In this document: in pieces, positions 29,003 through 37,677 of the stretch
How the letters are laid out: each line of letters begins with the position of its first letter
How positions within the stretch are numbered: the stretch's first letter is position 1
Assembly: GCF_000337455.1 (NCBI RefSeq)
Contig: NZ_AOIU01000035.1
Coordinates: 55,646-119,645, forward strand
Direction of reading: 5' to 3'
Source: Halosimplex carlsbadense 2-9-1
GTDB lineage: Archaea; Halobacteriota; Halobacteria; Halobacteriales; Haloarculaceae
DNA length: 64,000 nucleotides
Notes under the pieces: generated by a model
Databases searched by the model: none
What the model was told of the DNA's origin: nothing
Seen by the model: only the letters and a program-made list of their open reading frames with translations
Made by a program: the position numbers and the translations under genes

Positions 29003-29040
29003 GGTCGTCACCTCACATGTGCAGCTTGCGGGCGAGTATG

Positions 29041-29050
29041 CATATAAAGG
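29041..29050 (-). promoter_or_regulatory. TATA box and Shine-Dalgarno of the DoxX operon
   Basis: CCTTTATATG on the minus strand, about 43 bases before the ATG at 29002, implies a 5' UTR of roughly 15 bases that contains GAGGTGA. Confidence 0.6.
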
Positions 29051-29191
29051 GGTGCGCGTTCCCGAGGTCTGAAAATCCCGCGACGGGGACTGCACGGGCC
29101 GATCCACCGCATAAGTATCAGGTCGAACGCGGATCGCTCGGGCGGCGGGGCAGTCACGGCGGGCGATGGTCCGCCGCCGACCCGGTCGCGC

Positions 29192-31090
29192 TCAGACCAG
29201 CGAAGTGCCGTCGAACTCGCCGCGCTCGTAGTCGACGTCCATCAGGTCGAGGATGGTCGGCGCGATATCGAACAGATCCACGTCGGAGATCCGCGCCTCC
29301 TCGTCGTCAATCAGCAGCGTCGCGTTGTCGAAGCTGTGCATGCCGTTGCGGGCGCCGAACTCGACGAAGGGGTTCTTGCGGCCCTTGAAGCCGGCCTTCA
29401 GGTCGAAGCCGTGGTTCGGGACGATGGTCAGGTCCGGCGCGATGTCGTCGTGGTCGCCGCGGAAGGCGTCTTCCTTGGTGACGACGCGGTCGGCGACGGG
29501 TTCGCCGTTCGGGCCCTCCATCCCTTCGAGCTCGGCCTTCAGCTCCGAGCGAACCTGTTCGTACTCCTCCTCGGGGACGCTCCCGCGCGGTTCGCGGCCC
29601 TCGAGGTTGAGGTAGAAGCGACCCGGGATGAGCGAGTAGGCGTCGGCCTCGTCGGCGATGTCCGGGAGTTCGCTGTGGGTGTACTCCAGCGCGTCGGTGT
29701 CATCGCCCAGGTCCGTACCCAGGGCGACACCGTCGGCCGGCGTGACGGTGATCTCGAACCCGTCGTCGCCGTCCTCGACGTCGACGCCGTCGACGAGTTC
29801 GGTGGTGTCGGCCTTGTCCACGCCCATCGACTTGGGGGTCGCTTCGGACAGTTCGTCGACCAGGCGGTCGCGGACCCCCTCGGTGAGCGCGACGACGGTG
29901 TCGCCGTCGACGTAGGCCTCGCCCTCGACGCGGACGAGGTCGACATCGATGCGGAACGACGCTTCGCCGGTCGACTCGGTCTCGACGTCGGCGGCGTCGA
30001 CGACCGCGACCGAGTCACCGTTCTCCTCGACGACCGCAGGGGCGGCGTCTTCGACGGCGGCGACGGCCTCGTCGCGAGTGTCCTCGGAGTCGGCCAGCAG
30101 CGCCCCGCCGTCGTAGTCGACGTCGAGCGTCGCCGGGTCGACCAGTTCGTCGACGTCGCCGGCGTAGTCGGGGTCGACCTCGACGTGGCCGCCCTCGCGC
30201 AGCCAGGCGCCGACCTGGAACGTGTAGTCGCTGTCCTGGCTGTAGGAGAGCCAGCCGTTCTCGCGGAGCCAGGCGTTGCAGTTGACCTCGTAGTCCAGCG
30301 TGGTGAACCCGTGGTCGGAGGCGACCATCATCGTCACGTCGTCGGGCAGCATCTCGCGCAGTTCGCCAAGGTACTCGTCGATCTTCTTGTAGAACTCGAC
30401 GAACTCCTCGGCGTACTCGCCGTCGTACTCGTAGTCGCGGAACAGGAAGTGGTTGACCCGGTCGGTGGCCATGAAGACGCCGAAAAAGAGGTCCCAGTCG
30501 TCCTGCTCGACGTAGTGTCTGAACGACTCCTGGCGGGCGTCCAGCGTCGCGTGGGCGTCCTCCATGAACTCATTTTTGTCGGTGTGACCGAGGCCGGCGT
30601 TGGCGTCGATGCGGTAGTCGATCGACTGGAGGTAGTCGCGAAAGTCGTCGGGGTAGGCGGACTTCTCGACGCCCGGCGAAAGGAATCCGGAGACCATTCG
30701 CTGAACGTCGCGCTGGGGCGGGAACGTGGTGACGACGTTCATCACGGTCGCGTCGCGGCCGGCCTCGTGAACGCGGTCCCAGACCCGTTTGGTCTGGACG
30801 TCCCGGCGCATCGGGACGTACGTCTCGTAGGAACCGTTCTCGCGGTCCTGAAAGCCGTAAACGCCCGTCTCGCCGGGGTTCTTCCCGGAGGTCAGCGCCG
30901 GCCAGCAGGCCGAGGACTCGGGCGGTACGATGCTGTCGATAGCGCCGGCCGACCCCTCGTCGATGAGCCGCGAGAGGTTCGGGAACTCCTCCCGGTTGTC
31001 GGCGATGAGGCTATAAGGTACGCCGTCGATGCCGAAGAAAGCGACCCGCGGCTCGTCGTCGCCGCCGCGGATACGGTCGAACAGTCCCAT
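29192..31090 (-). CDS. alkaline phosphatase superfamily hydrolase (nucleotide pyrophosphatase/phosphodiesterase type)
   Basis: Protein of 632 residues. FFGIDGVPYSL supplies the first metal-binding Asp. PPESSACWPALTSGKNPGETGVYGF is the nucleophile region (Ser in place of Thr). ATDRVNHF and ASDHGF supply further metal ligands. The C-terminus GRKNPFVEFGARNGMHSFDN and DIAPTILDLM complete the fold, as in archaeal AlkP-like phosphodiesterases. A strongly acidic section of about 170 residues (roughly 360-520) interrupts the core before the final metal-ligand region. Its substrate is unknown. No signal peptide is visible, so it is probably cytoplasmic. The start at 31090 (MGLFDRIRGG) avoids an unlikely 54-residue extension. 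Confidence 0.88.
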   Translation of the reverse strand: MGLFDRIRGGDDEPRVAFFGIDGVPYSLIADNREEFPNLSRLIDEGSAGAIDSIVPPESSACWPALTSGKNPGETGVYGFQDRENGSYETYVPMRRDVQTKRVWDRVHEAGRDATVMNVVTTFPPQRDVQRMVSGFLSPGVEKSAYPDDFRDYLQSIDYRIDANAGLGHTDKNEFMEDAHATLDARQESFRHYVEQDDWDLFFGVFMATDRVNHFLFRDYEYDGEYAEEFVEFYKKIDEYLGELREMLPDDVTMMVASDHGFTTLDYEVNCNAWLRENGWLSYSQDSDYTFQVGAWLREGGHVEVDPDYAGDVDELVDPATLDVDYDGGALLADSEDTRDEAVAAVEDAAPAVVEENGDSVAVVDAADVETESTGEASFRIDVDLVRVEGEAYVDGDTVVALTEGVRDRLVDELSEATPKSMGVDKADTTELVDGVDVEDGDDGFEITVTPADGVALGTDLGDDTDALEYTHSELPDIADEADAYSLIPGRFYLNLEGREPRGSVPEEEYEQVRSELKAELEGMEGPNGEPVADRVVTKEDAFRGDHDDIAPDLTIVPNHGFDLKAGFKGRKNPFVEFGARNGMHSFDNATLLIDDEEARISDVDLFDIAPTILDLMDVDYERGEFDGTSLV

Positions 31091-31181
31091 ACCCCGGATT
31101 ACCGCGGTGGGGCACAAGAAGCTTCTTTTCGCGGACAGGCTCGCGGGGCGTCGGTGACGGTCCAGCCGCGACCGACCGCCG

Positions 31182-31331
31182 TCAGTCCCGCGACCGGTTC
31201 CCGGCCGACCGGTCGACGACCGCGTCGGCGGACTCGTCGCCGTCGGACCCGTCACCGTCGCGTTCGTCCCCGAAGTTCTCGGGGACCACCGTCAGGTGCG
31301 CCATCCCGGCCGTGGGCGTCCTGGTTGCCAT
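31182..31331 (-). CDS. possible 49-aa acidic protein
   Basis: ATG-to-TGA frame on the minus strand encoding MATRTPTAGMAHLTVVPENF, then an acidic Asp/Gly/Ser-rich tail. TAATTAC-type AT-rich sequence near 31362-31369 lies about 35 bases before the ATG, a fair promoter position. The N-terminal hydrophobic strand AHLTVVPENF and the acidic tail look haloarchaeal, but the frame is short and could be chance. It lies just upstream of the phosphodiesterase gene on the same strand. Confidence 0.35.
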   Translation of the reverse strand: MATRTPTAGMAHLTVVPENFGDERDGDGSDGDESADAVVDRSAGNRSRD

Positions 31332-31471
31332 ACATATCGACGTACGCACGCGCCCCTGAAGTAATTACCCATGCTCATAATTCATCGGCGGAGCGGGGTC
31401 GGATGCGCGGGAGGAATACCGCGGGGACGGCGGCGACTCACGGCGTCGGTCGCACGGTGGTGCCCGGCAAC

Positions 31472-31642
31472 TCAGCGCATGGATTCGCGGTCGACGGCGC
31501 TGTCGGAGACGATCCAGCCGTCGGGTTCGCTGGTGTCGAAGACGACGGTCTCGTCGTCGCAGTCGACGGCGACGTACCGTTCGGAGACGGCGGACACTTG
31601 TTCGCGCAGTGCTTCGGCGGAGGGAGGGTCGGTGTTCTGCAT
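31472..31642 (-). CDS. small DUF7331-like protein (56 aa)
   Basis: Short acidic protein ending with the strand-turn pattern ETVVFDTSEPDGWIVSDS. That pattern is shared with the 47-residue protein at 37276-37419 (DVVIYDVDNHRAWIQSDE). It fits what I remember of the DUF7331 family of haloarchaea, whose function is unknown. The ATG at 31642 is chosen over 31666 because GAGGTGA lies five bases upstream and a TATA box (31681-31690) lies about 43 bases upstream, the same layout as the DoxX gene. Cys29 is the only cysteine. Confidence 0.7.
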   Translation of the reverse strand: MQNTDPPSAEALREQVSAVSERYVAVDCDDETVVFDTSEPDGWIVSDSAVDRESMR

Positions 31643-31680
31643 CGGGGTCACCTCGGACGAGTACACCTTGGGGCCGACGG

Positions 31681-31690
31681 ATGATATAGG
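31681..31690 (-). promoter_or_regulatory. TATA box of the DUF7331-like gene
   Basis: CCTATATCAT on the minus strand. Together with GAGGTGA at 31648-31654 (minus) it defines a short leadered transcript. Confidence 0.55.
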
Positions 31691-31886
31691 GGGGCGACCT
31701 CGTACGTGATTTCATCTCGTTTCAGAATCGTTCACGGCGCGGTGCTATCCGGCGATTTAATCGTTCACGCGGGGTGTGAACTGGCGTGAACCGTTCACCG
31801 TCGGCGAGAGAGGGTGACTGTCCCATCGGGACGGCGGAGTGAGTGTGAATCGTGCGGTCGAAAGAACGGTCGCGCCGCGAGCGCGT

Positions 31887-32420
31887 TTACTGGAACTCTT
31901 GCTCGTAGAGGTCCTGGGCGTGTTCGATGGCGTCGTAGGCGGACTGTTTGTCCTCCCAGCCCAGCGTCTCGACTTCCTTGCCCTCCTCGAGGTTCTTGTA
32001 GGTCGCGAAGAACTCGTCGATCTCGTCGAGTTGCTGTTGCGTGATGTCTTCGAGGTCCTCGATGTGGTCGTAGCGGGGGTCCTCGCTGGGGACGGCGATG
32101 ACCTTGTCGTCCTGCTCGCCGTCGTCGTCCATCTTCATGAGCGCGACGGGGCGGGCCTCGATGACGCAGCCGGGGAACGTCTGGTCTTCGACGAGTACGA
32201 GCACGTCGAAGGGGTCCTCGTCGTCGTAGTACGACTGCGGGATGAACCCGTAGTCCGAGGGGTAGTGGACGTTCGAGTGGAGCACGCGGTCGAGGACGAC
32301 GCCGGGGATATCCTTGTCGTACTCGTACTTGTTGCGCTCGCCTTTGAGGCACTCGACGACTGCGTAGATCTCTTCGGGCGGGTTCGGCCCCGTCTCGAGG
32401 TCTTGCCAGAGGTTCGACAT
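31887..32420 (-). CDS. ppa: inorganic pyrophosphatase
   Basis: Family I soluble pyrophosphatase of 177 residues; hydrolyses PPi to drive biosynthesis. ERNKYEYDKD, HYPSDYGFIPQSYYDDEDPFDVLVL (with the metal-binding Asp triad region) and MKMDDDGEQDDKVIAVP are classic. Length matches archaeal hexameric enzymes. Of two adjacent ATGs the second (32420, MSNLWQD) gives the usual N-terminus. An AT-containing element (AAAAGGCCTTTGAC, minus, about 32443-32456) is near the leaderless promoter position. Confidence 0.96.
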   Translation of the reverse strand: MSNLWQDLETGPNPPEEIYAVVECLKGERNKYEYDKDIPGVVLDRVLHSNVHYPSDYGFIPQSYYDDEDPFDVLVLVEDQTFPGCVIEARPVALMKMDDDGEQDDKVIAVPSEDPRYDHIEDLEDITQQQLDEIDEFFATYKNLEEGKEVETLGWEDKQSAYDAIEHAQDLYEQEFQ

Positions 32421-32590
32421 CATCCGCGAGTCCGCCTGGCGCCGTCAAAGGCCTTTTCGTTTCGTCCGCATCCCCGTGGAGAATCGGAGGAACTCCCGGG
32501 TAGCGGTAGGATTATCATTCTGTGATATCACTCGGATAAGCCGTCGACGAGGGGGGGTATCCTCACGGATAACGGAAGAAAGTTAACAAG

Positions 32591-32600
32591 TGTTAAATAG
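32591..32600 (+). promoter_or_regulatory. TATA-like element of the PadR gene
   Basis: TGTTAAATAG is centred 26 bases before the ATG at 32622. The nearby GTTAAC and TGTTAA form a partial symmetric site (32582-32596) that could be an operator for autoregulation. Confidence 0.5.
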
Positions 32601-32621
32601 CCAGATGACATTCCACTAACC

Positions 32622-32984
32622 ATGTCAGAGGCACAATCGGTGACTGACACCCCCGGAATCGCACGCGAGCTGACCGCGTTCCAGCAGAACATCCTCGTTA
32701 TCCTCGGCGAAGAGCCCCGATACGGGCTCGCTATCAAACGTGAACTCGAAGACTACTACGACGACGAGGTCAACCACGGCCGACTCTACCCCAACCTCGA
32801 CGACCTCGTCGAGATGGGCCTGGTCGAGAAGAGCGAACTCGACAAGCGCACCAACCAGTACGCCCTGACCGACGAGGGCTACGAGACGGTGCTCGACCAG
32901 CTCTCCTGGGAGTTCTCGAAGCTCGTCACGAGCGGCGACCGCGCCGACGACCTGCGCGAGCTCGTCGACGCCGTTCAGGAGTAA
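32622..32984 (+). CDS. PadR family transcription regulator
   Basis: Winged-helix regulator of 120 residues. LTAFQQNILVILGEEPRYGLAIKRELEDYY is the PadR N-terminal HTH, and VNHGRLYPNLDDLVEMGLVEKSELDKRTNQYALTDEGYE is the recognition helix and wing. There is little C-terminal dimerisation domain, as in short haloarchaeal PadR proteins. A TATA-like element lies 26 bases upstream, with GTTAAC/TGTTAA sequence overlapping it. It converges with the rnhA operon and has no obvious same-strand target next to it. The ligand or signal is unknown. Confidence 0.9.
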   Translation: MSEAQSVTDTPGIARELTAFQQNILVILGEEPRYGLAIKRELEDYYDDEVNHGRLYPNLDDLVEMGLVEKSELDKRTNQYALTDEGYETVLDQLSWEFSKLVTSGDRADDLRELVDAVQE

Positions 32985-32985
32985 C

Positions 32986-33660
32986 TCACTCCGCCAGCGG
33001 ACAGCGCTCGTCCGCGACCGAGAACGCGACCCGAACCGATTTTTCGACGATATCGCGCTGAGCAGCCGTCGGCCACGCGTTGCGCGGGTAGTACTCGGTC
33101 AGAAACTCCGAGAGCTCGCCGGCCGTCGCGTCGTGGATCGGCTTGGCGTAGTGGTTGCCCATGAAGTCGGCGAGCGCCGCGACGTTCGCGGCGTGGTCCT
33201 CGCCGTGCTTCTCGCGCACGTCGGCGACGAACTCCCGGTTGTACTCGTCGATCTCCGCCCAGTCGTCGCCCTCGCCCGGCCCGGACAGGGGGATCTCGAT
33301 CCCGCGGTCGACGTCCTCGATCCGTTCGGTCCGGATCTCGCCGTCCTCGACCCACTCCTCGGGGTGGAGGACGAGCACGTCGCGGGTCTCGTCCTCGCGG
33401 ACGCGGGCGGTGTAGTCGTGGGCGGCCAGTCGCTCGTCGCGGTCGGCGCGGTAGGCGGCGGCCTCGTCACGGTCGACTGCGAGGTCGGCGTCGCCGACCT
33501 CGTCGTTCCGCGGCGGCTTCGCCGCCGCGCGCTCGCGGGCGAGTCGGGTCAACCGCTCGGCCTCGTCGACGACCGGCTCCGGCGGGAGGTCGTCGGGGTC
33601 GCTCTCCTCGTCGGCCAGTACGTCCGGCGCTTCGCTGGGGTCGGGTGTCTCGTCTGGCAT
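32986..33660 (-). CDS. rnhA operon protein (DUF7108-like)
   Basis: Acidic protein of 224 residues lying 22 bases after rnhA on the same strand. Haloarchaeal homologues are known by this position as rnhA operon protein. The N-terminal third is disordered and Asp/Glu/Pro-rich. The conserved part appears to start near residue 80 (DYTARVREDE) and ends with FLTEYYPRNAWPTAAQRDIVEKSVR. No catalytic motif is visible. Its steady link with rnhA suggests a role in nucleic-acid metabolism, but that is inference from context. Confidence 0.8.
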   Translation of the reverse strand: MPDETPDPSEAPDVLADEESDPDDLPPEPVVDEAERLTRLARERAAAKPPRNDEVGDADLAVDRDEAAAYRADRDERLAAHDYTARVREDETRDVLVLHPEEWVEDGEIRTERIEDVDRGIEIPLSGPGEGDDWAEIDEYNREFVADVREKHGEDHAANVAALADFMGNHYAKPIHDATAGELSEFLTEYYPRNAWPTAAQRDIVEKSVRVAFSVADERCPLAE

Positions 33661-33682
33661 GGTGTGTGTCGTCGTGGGCCGA

Positions 33683-34276
33683 TCAGGCCTCGTCGAGCGC
33701 CTCGTTCGCCAGGTCGTCGGCGCGGTCGTTTATCTCCCGCGGAACGTGTTCGAGCGACCACGACTCGAAGTCGGTCAGGAGCTCCCGGACGGTGACGCGG
33801 TACTCACGCAGGTCGGGGTCGTTCGTGTCCCACTCCCCGCGGACCTGTTTGACGATGAGTTCGGAGTCGCCGCGTACGTCGATCTCGTCCAGACCGTAGT
33901 CGCGGGCGACGCTGACGCCCTCGATGAGCGCCTCGTACTCGGCCTGGTTGTTGGTCGCGCGGCCGATGGTGTGGCCGCCCTCGGCGACGATCCCGTCGCC
34001 GCCGACGATCACCCAGCCCACCGCGGATGGGCCGGGGTTGCCGCGGCAGGCGCCGTCGAAGTAGACGTGCGCTCGGCCGCCGCCCTCGCGGACCAACCCT
34101 TCGAGGTCCGCCGGGTTAGCGCCCTGGATCACCACCTTGTCGTCGTAGGCGACGGCGGTCGCGTCGCCCCGGCTGGCGCGCCAGCGCTCGTGGTCCGTGT
34201 TCCCCGACTCGACTTCGACCCCCGCGTCTTCGAGCCGCTCGCGGGCCGTCGCCACGTCGCATTCGACTGTCGGCAT
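33683..34276 (-). CDS. rnhA: ribonuclease HI
   Basis: Degrades the RNA strand of RNA-DNA hybrids; 197 residues. The C-terminal RNase H fold has all acidic residues: YFDGACRGNPG (Asp), NNQAEYEAL (Glu), VRGDSELIV (Asp) and NDRADDLANEA (Asp). An N-terminal extension of about 65 residues (ERLEDAGVEVESGNTDHERWRASRGDATAVAY) is typical of haloarchaeal RnhA and may help bind the hybrid. The ATG at 34276 (MPTVECD) gives the usual N-terminus. It heads a two-gene operon and is divergent from the M48 peptidase gene. Confidence 0.95.
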   Translation of the reverse strand: MPTVECDVATARERLEDAGVEVESGNTDHERWRASRGDATAVAYDDKVVIQGANPADLEGLVREGGGRAHVYFDGACRGNPGPSAVGWVIVGGDGIVAEGGHTIGRATNNQAEYEALIEGVSVARDYGLDEIDVRGDSELIVKQVRGEWDTNDPDLREYRVTVRELLTDFESWSLEHVPREINDRADDLANEALDEA

Positions 34277-34391
34277 CGTTCCGACCTCCGCCGTCGCCGG
34301 CATTATGGGTTCGGATCCGGTCGGACCGACCGCAGTCCGCTCCCGCCCCGACCGCTTTTGCCCGACCGGGCCGAACGAGCGGTCGGTACCC

Positions 34392-35324
34392 GTGTCGCTG
34401 ACCGCGAGACTCGACCGCGCCGTCGGCCTGCCCGCGGCCTATCGGCTGATCGACGCGCTGTTGCTCGCCGTCCTGGTCGCGGCGCTGGCCGCCTGCTACG
34501 CGGCCGGCATGGCGCCGACGGCGGTCGCGGCGGTCGCGCTGGCGAGCTTCGGGCTGGAGTTCGCCGTCGGCCGCGTCGTCACCGACGGCCTCCTCCGCGG
34601 GCTCGAACTGGCCGACGAGGCGCCGCCGCGGCTCCGCCGGATCGCCGCGGAGGTGGCCGCCGACCTGAGCGTCGCGACGCCGTTGGTGGTCGTCGACCGC
34701 GAGAGCGCCGGCGGGGTGAACGTCCTCGGTGACGACGACCGCACGGTCCTCGTCGCCTCCGCGTCGCTCGCCGAACGGCTCGACGACCCGGCGCTCCGGG
34801 CGGTCGTCGCCCACGAACTCGCCCACCGCTCGCTCGGTCACCTCCACCGAATTCCGATCCGGGAGGGCGCCACGCACGGCGTCGGCCTCGCGGCGTTCTG
34901 GCTCCTCGCGCTCCGGCACCTCCCGCCGCAGGTCGCCGCCGTCGCCGGCGGCGCCTTCCTCGTCGCCGGCGTCGGCCGGTCGAACGACGTCAACCTCCTG
35001 CTGTACGTCCTCGCCAGCGCCGGCGCCGTGGTCCTCGTCCGGGCGCTCGCGGCGCGCGCGAGCCGGCTGGAGGAGTGTCACGCCGACGACGTGGCCGTCG
35101 CGGCGACGAGCGCGACGGACTTCTGCACCGGGCTCTACGCCGTCGGCGCGCTCGGTGACGCCGACGACGCGGTCGCCGGTGGCAGCCCCTTCGGCGCGCG
35201 TCGGACGCGGCTGGAACGGCTGACGGCCGAGCATCCGTCGATCGAGGCCCGACTGGCCCGGTACGGAGTCGCGCCCGACGAAGTGGCCGATGGAGCGCCG
35301 GGCCAGCGGCCGGTCGACGACTGA
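34392..35324 (+). CDS. M48 family metallopeptidase (HtpX-like)
   Basis: Membrane zinc protease of 310 residues from a GTG start. Two hydrophobic segments at about 21-50 precede the zinc motif HELAH (about 141-145, in VVAHELAHRSLGH). Further hydrophobic segments (about 160-215) follow. The third zinc ligand Glu is probably in RLEECHADDVAVA. It ends with an AEHPSIEARLARYG motif seen in M48B proteins. HtpX-like enzymes remove damaged membrane proteins. I chose GTG 34392 because the in-frame ATG at 34197 lies inside rnhA and its translation there is low complexity. Confidence 0.88.
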   Translation: MSLTARLDRAVGLPAAYRLIDALLLAVLVAALAACYAAGMAPTAVAAVALASFGLEFAVGRVVTDGLLRGLELADEAPPRLRRIAAEVAADLSVATPLVVVDRESAGGVNVLGDDDRTVLVASASLAERLDDPALRAVVAHELAHRSLGHLHRIPIREGATHGVGLAAFWLLALRHLPPQVAAVAGGAFLVAGVGRSNDVNLLLYVLASAGAVVLVRALAARASRLEECHADDVAVAATSATDFCTGLYAVGALGDADDAVAGGSPFGARRTRLERLTAEHPSIEARLARYGVAPDEVADGAPGQRPVDD

Positions 35325-35419
35325 CCCCGCGACGGTCGACTCCCGCGCCGCGCCCCGTTCCGACCCCCAGCGTTCTCCACCGACTCATTGAAGCCCGTGG
35401 GGACGGTAGGGTCGGGCGA

Positions 35420-36679
35420 ATGGCGGGCATGCGCCTCGACGACTTCATCGAGGACTTCCAGCGCGACGAGGCCGCGGAGAAGCGCCGGCTAGCCGAGGAG
35501 AAGTCCTACGAGATCACGGAGTACCTCGACGACGTGGAACGGGAGTTCCAGCAGGCCGTCCAGGGTGACTCGATGTTCGGCTCGACGGCACCGGAAGTGT
35601 TCGTCGGCCGCTCGGGCTACCCCGACGTGTCGACGGGCGTGTTGTCGCCGATGGGCGGCGACGCCGACGCCGCCGACTTCGCGACCAGCGGCGACTGGTA
35701 CAGCCAGGGCTACGGAATCGACGACGTGCTCCAGCGGCGGACGGGGATGCTCAACTCCACGCGGTCGGCGAAGGTCGACGTGTCGGACGTGTGGGACGGC
35801 TTCGTCGGCACCCAGCGGGAGGTGGCCATCGCCGACCACCCCGTCGACGTGGAGGTCGGCCTCGACGGGACTCCCGACATCGACCTCTCGCTCGACGATA
35901 TCTCGACGCCGACCGGCCCCAGGGCACGGGCGACCAACGCCGACCTGGCGGAGAACCCGCACGTGCCGCGACCGGTCGAGAAGACGCTGGAGGACGACGA
36001 CTGGGCCGCCGAGGGGGCGATGACTTACCTCTACCGCCGCGGGTTCGACGTGTACGACATCAACACGATCCTCTCTGCGGGCGCGCTCGGGCAGGGCCAC
36101 AACCGCAGGCTCGTGCCGACGCGGTGGTCGATCACCGCGGTCGACGACACCGTCGGGAAGTACCTCCGCGGGGGGCTCCAGCACAGCGACACCGTCGACG
36201 AGGTCTCCGTCTGGACGAACGAGTACATGGGCAACCGCTACTGGGTGATCCTCGCGCCCGGCAACTGGGAGTTCGAACTCGTCGAGATGAAGGCGCCCGA
36301 GAGCGTCTGGAACCCGGCGGCGAGCGACTACTACCTGTCCAGTGCCCACGAGGGCTGGGAGGGCCGAACGGGCTACGTCGAGGAGACCGCCGGCGCCTAC
36401 TACGCCTCGCGGTTGGCCGTCCTCGAACACCTCCAGGAGGTCGATCGGCAGGCGAAGGCCCTCGTGCTCCGGGAGGTCACGGACGACTACTGGGCCCCGG
36501 TGGGCGTCTGGCAGGTCCGCGAGGGCGTCCGTCACGCCTTCGAGGGCGAACACGGCGTCGCCGAGAGCTTCCGCGGCGCGCTCGAGGGAGTGCTCCCGGC
36601 GGTCCCGGTCACGCTGGGCCGACTCCGCCGGAAGTCCAACCTCGTCGCCGGCCTGCAGACTTCGATCACCGACTTCTGA
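35420..36679 (+). CDS. nreA: DNA repair protein NreA
   Basis: Archaeal repair factor of 419 residues, shown in Haloferax to act with UvrABC against mitomycin C damage and to bind PCNA. The conserved core includes FVGRSGYPDVSTGVL near the N-terminus, NPHVPRPVEKTLEDDDW, and WVILAPGNWEFELVEM with SSAHEGWEGRTGY. The last residues LQTSITDF form the PCNA-interacting (PIP-like) motif. The N-terminal 35 residues are charged and helical rather than the zinc finger seen in some archaeal Nre proteins. It is a single gene with no clear co-transcribed partner. Confidence 0.93.
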   Translation: MAGMRLDDFIEDFQRDEAAEKRRLAEEKSYEITEYLDDVEREFQQAVQGDSMFGSTAPEVFVGRSGYPDVSTGVLSPMGGDADAADFATSGDWYSQGYGIDDVLQRRTGMLNSTRSAKVDVSDVWDGFVGTQREVAIADHPVDVEVGLDGTPDIDLSLDDISTPTGPRARATNADLAENPHVPRPVEKTLEDDDWAAEGAMTYLYRRGFDVYDINTILSAGALGQGHNRRLVPTRWSITAVDDTVGKYLRGGLQHSDTVDEVSVWTNEYMGNRYWVILAPGNWEFELVEMKAPESVWNPAASDYYLSSAHEGWEGRTGYVEETAGAYYASRLAVLEHLQEVDRQAKALVLREVTDDYWAPVGVWQVREGVRHAFEGEHGVAESFRGALEGVLPAVPVTLGRLRRKSNLVAGLQTSITDF

Positions 36680-36785
36680 GGCCCCGTACTCGCGGCTGCA
36701 TCCACGGATCTACGGGTCGCGTCCGACGCGGCCGCGATGGTGTCACGTCGGAAGGGTTTTCGTACGACCGTGCGTAACGGGCGGT

Positions 36786-37097
36786 ATGCTTCTCCAGATG
36801 GGGATGCCGGGCGGCATCGAACTGCTCGTCATCCTCGTAATGGGCCTGCTGATGTTCGGCCTGCCGCTGATTCTCGTCGCCGTCCTCGGTGTGCTGTGGC
36901 TGCGGTCGGACGACGACTACGACGAACGTATCCGGGAACTGGAGACGGAGATCGCTCGACTCAACGCGCAGGTCGGCCACGACGGCGGCGCCACCGCCGA
37001 CGAGTTCACCGATCCCGACGCCGCCGACCGTTCGACCGACGACGGCACCGACTACCCGACCGACGGCGGCCCCAACGCTGACCGCGACAGCGAGTAG
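36786..37097 (+). CDS. small TatA-like membrane protein with acidic tail
   Basis: Protein of 103 residues. GMPGGIELLVILVMGLLMFG resembles the TatA/B helix (a short hydrophobic segment ending in FG). It is followed by a second hydrophobic stretch (LPLILVAVLGVLWLR), a charged amphipathic helix (YDERIRELETEIARLNAQV, likely coiled coil) and a disordered acidic tail. The second helix makes it unlike true TatA, so a translocase role is doubtful. A T-containing GGTTTTCG lies about 29 bases before the ATG. In-frame ATGs further upstream fall in nreA and are rejected. Confidence 0.7.
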   Translation: MLLQMGMPGGIELLVILVMGLLMFGLPLILVAVLGVLWLRSDDDYDERIRELETEIARLNAQVGHDGGATADEFTDPDAADRSTDDGTDYPTDGGPNADRDSE

Positions 37098-37275
37098 GGC
37101 CCCCTTGCTACGGTGCCGTCGCCCAAGTCCGTCGCTCCGCGAGACCGCCCGCGATCCACGGTCGGCGGTCCGCCGAACGGCGGCGCGGCTGGACGGTCAG
37201 TGCGGAAGAAAGTACGGTCGTGGGCGAGGGCGGTCGACCGCTCCGGCGGGGCGGAGGAGTCCCTCCGAGACCCAC

Positions 37276-37419
37276 TCAGGCTATCTCGTCACCGGTCACT
37301 GTTTCGTCCGACTGGATCCACGCCCGGTGGTTGTCGACATCGTAGATGACGACGTCACCGTTCGCGATCTCGAGTTCGTCGTAGCGGCTCGTCTCGGAGC
37401 GAGTTTCGTTAGTTGCCAT
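37276..37419 (-). CDS. tiny DUF7331-like protein (47 aa)
   Basis: ATG-to-TGA frame on the minus strand. Its second half DVVIYDVDNHRAWIQSDE matches the pattern of the 56-residue protein at 31472-31642 (Val/Ile-rich strand, Asp, a W-I-x-SD turn). Two such tiny acidic proteins with the same motif in one window support both as real members of a haloarchaeal small-protein family. It lies alone between the TatA-like gene and the divergent secreted-protein gene. No promoter element at leaderless distance is obvious; ATTTAACA (minus, about 37485-37492) is about 70 bases upstream. Confidence 0.65.
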   Translation of the reverse strand: MATNETRSETSRYDELEIANGDVVIYDVDNHRAWIQSDETVTGDEIA

Positions 37420-37677
37420 TGTTGTGGTCCACGTTCCGTCGCTGTCTGTCGGTCCGGCGCTGTCAGTAACTACGCCCTATGCCTTGTTAAATGTTACCAA
37501 TGGTCCGGAAATTGACCCCGGAACGGTGACGACGCGGTTGCGATCCGAAAGAAACTCTCCGTCAGTTCTTTCCTGTTCACAATGATTGACGGGGCTCGGG
37601 CGGCAAATCGCACAACGACACCTGCGTGGCCGTCGTTGGTCCCCGCGGCACGGTGGGTGCAGACTAAGAAACCACGT

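Noticed and set aside
36786-37097. True TatA translocase subunit
   Set aside because: The first helix resembles TatA, but a second hydrophobic stretch replaces the amphipathic helix hinge and no TatC gene is near.
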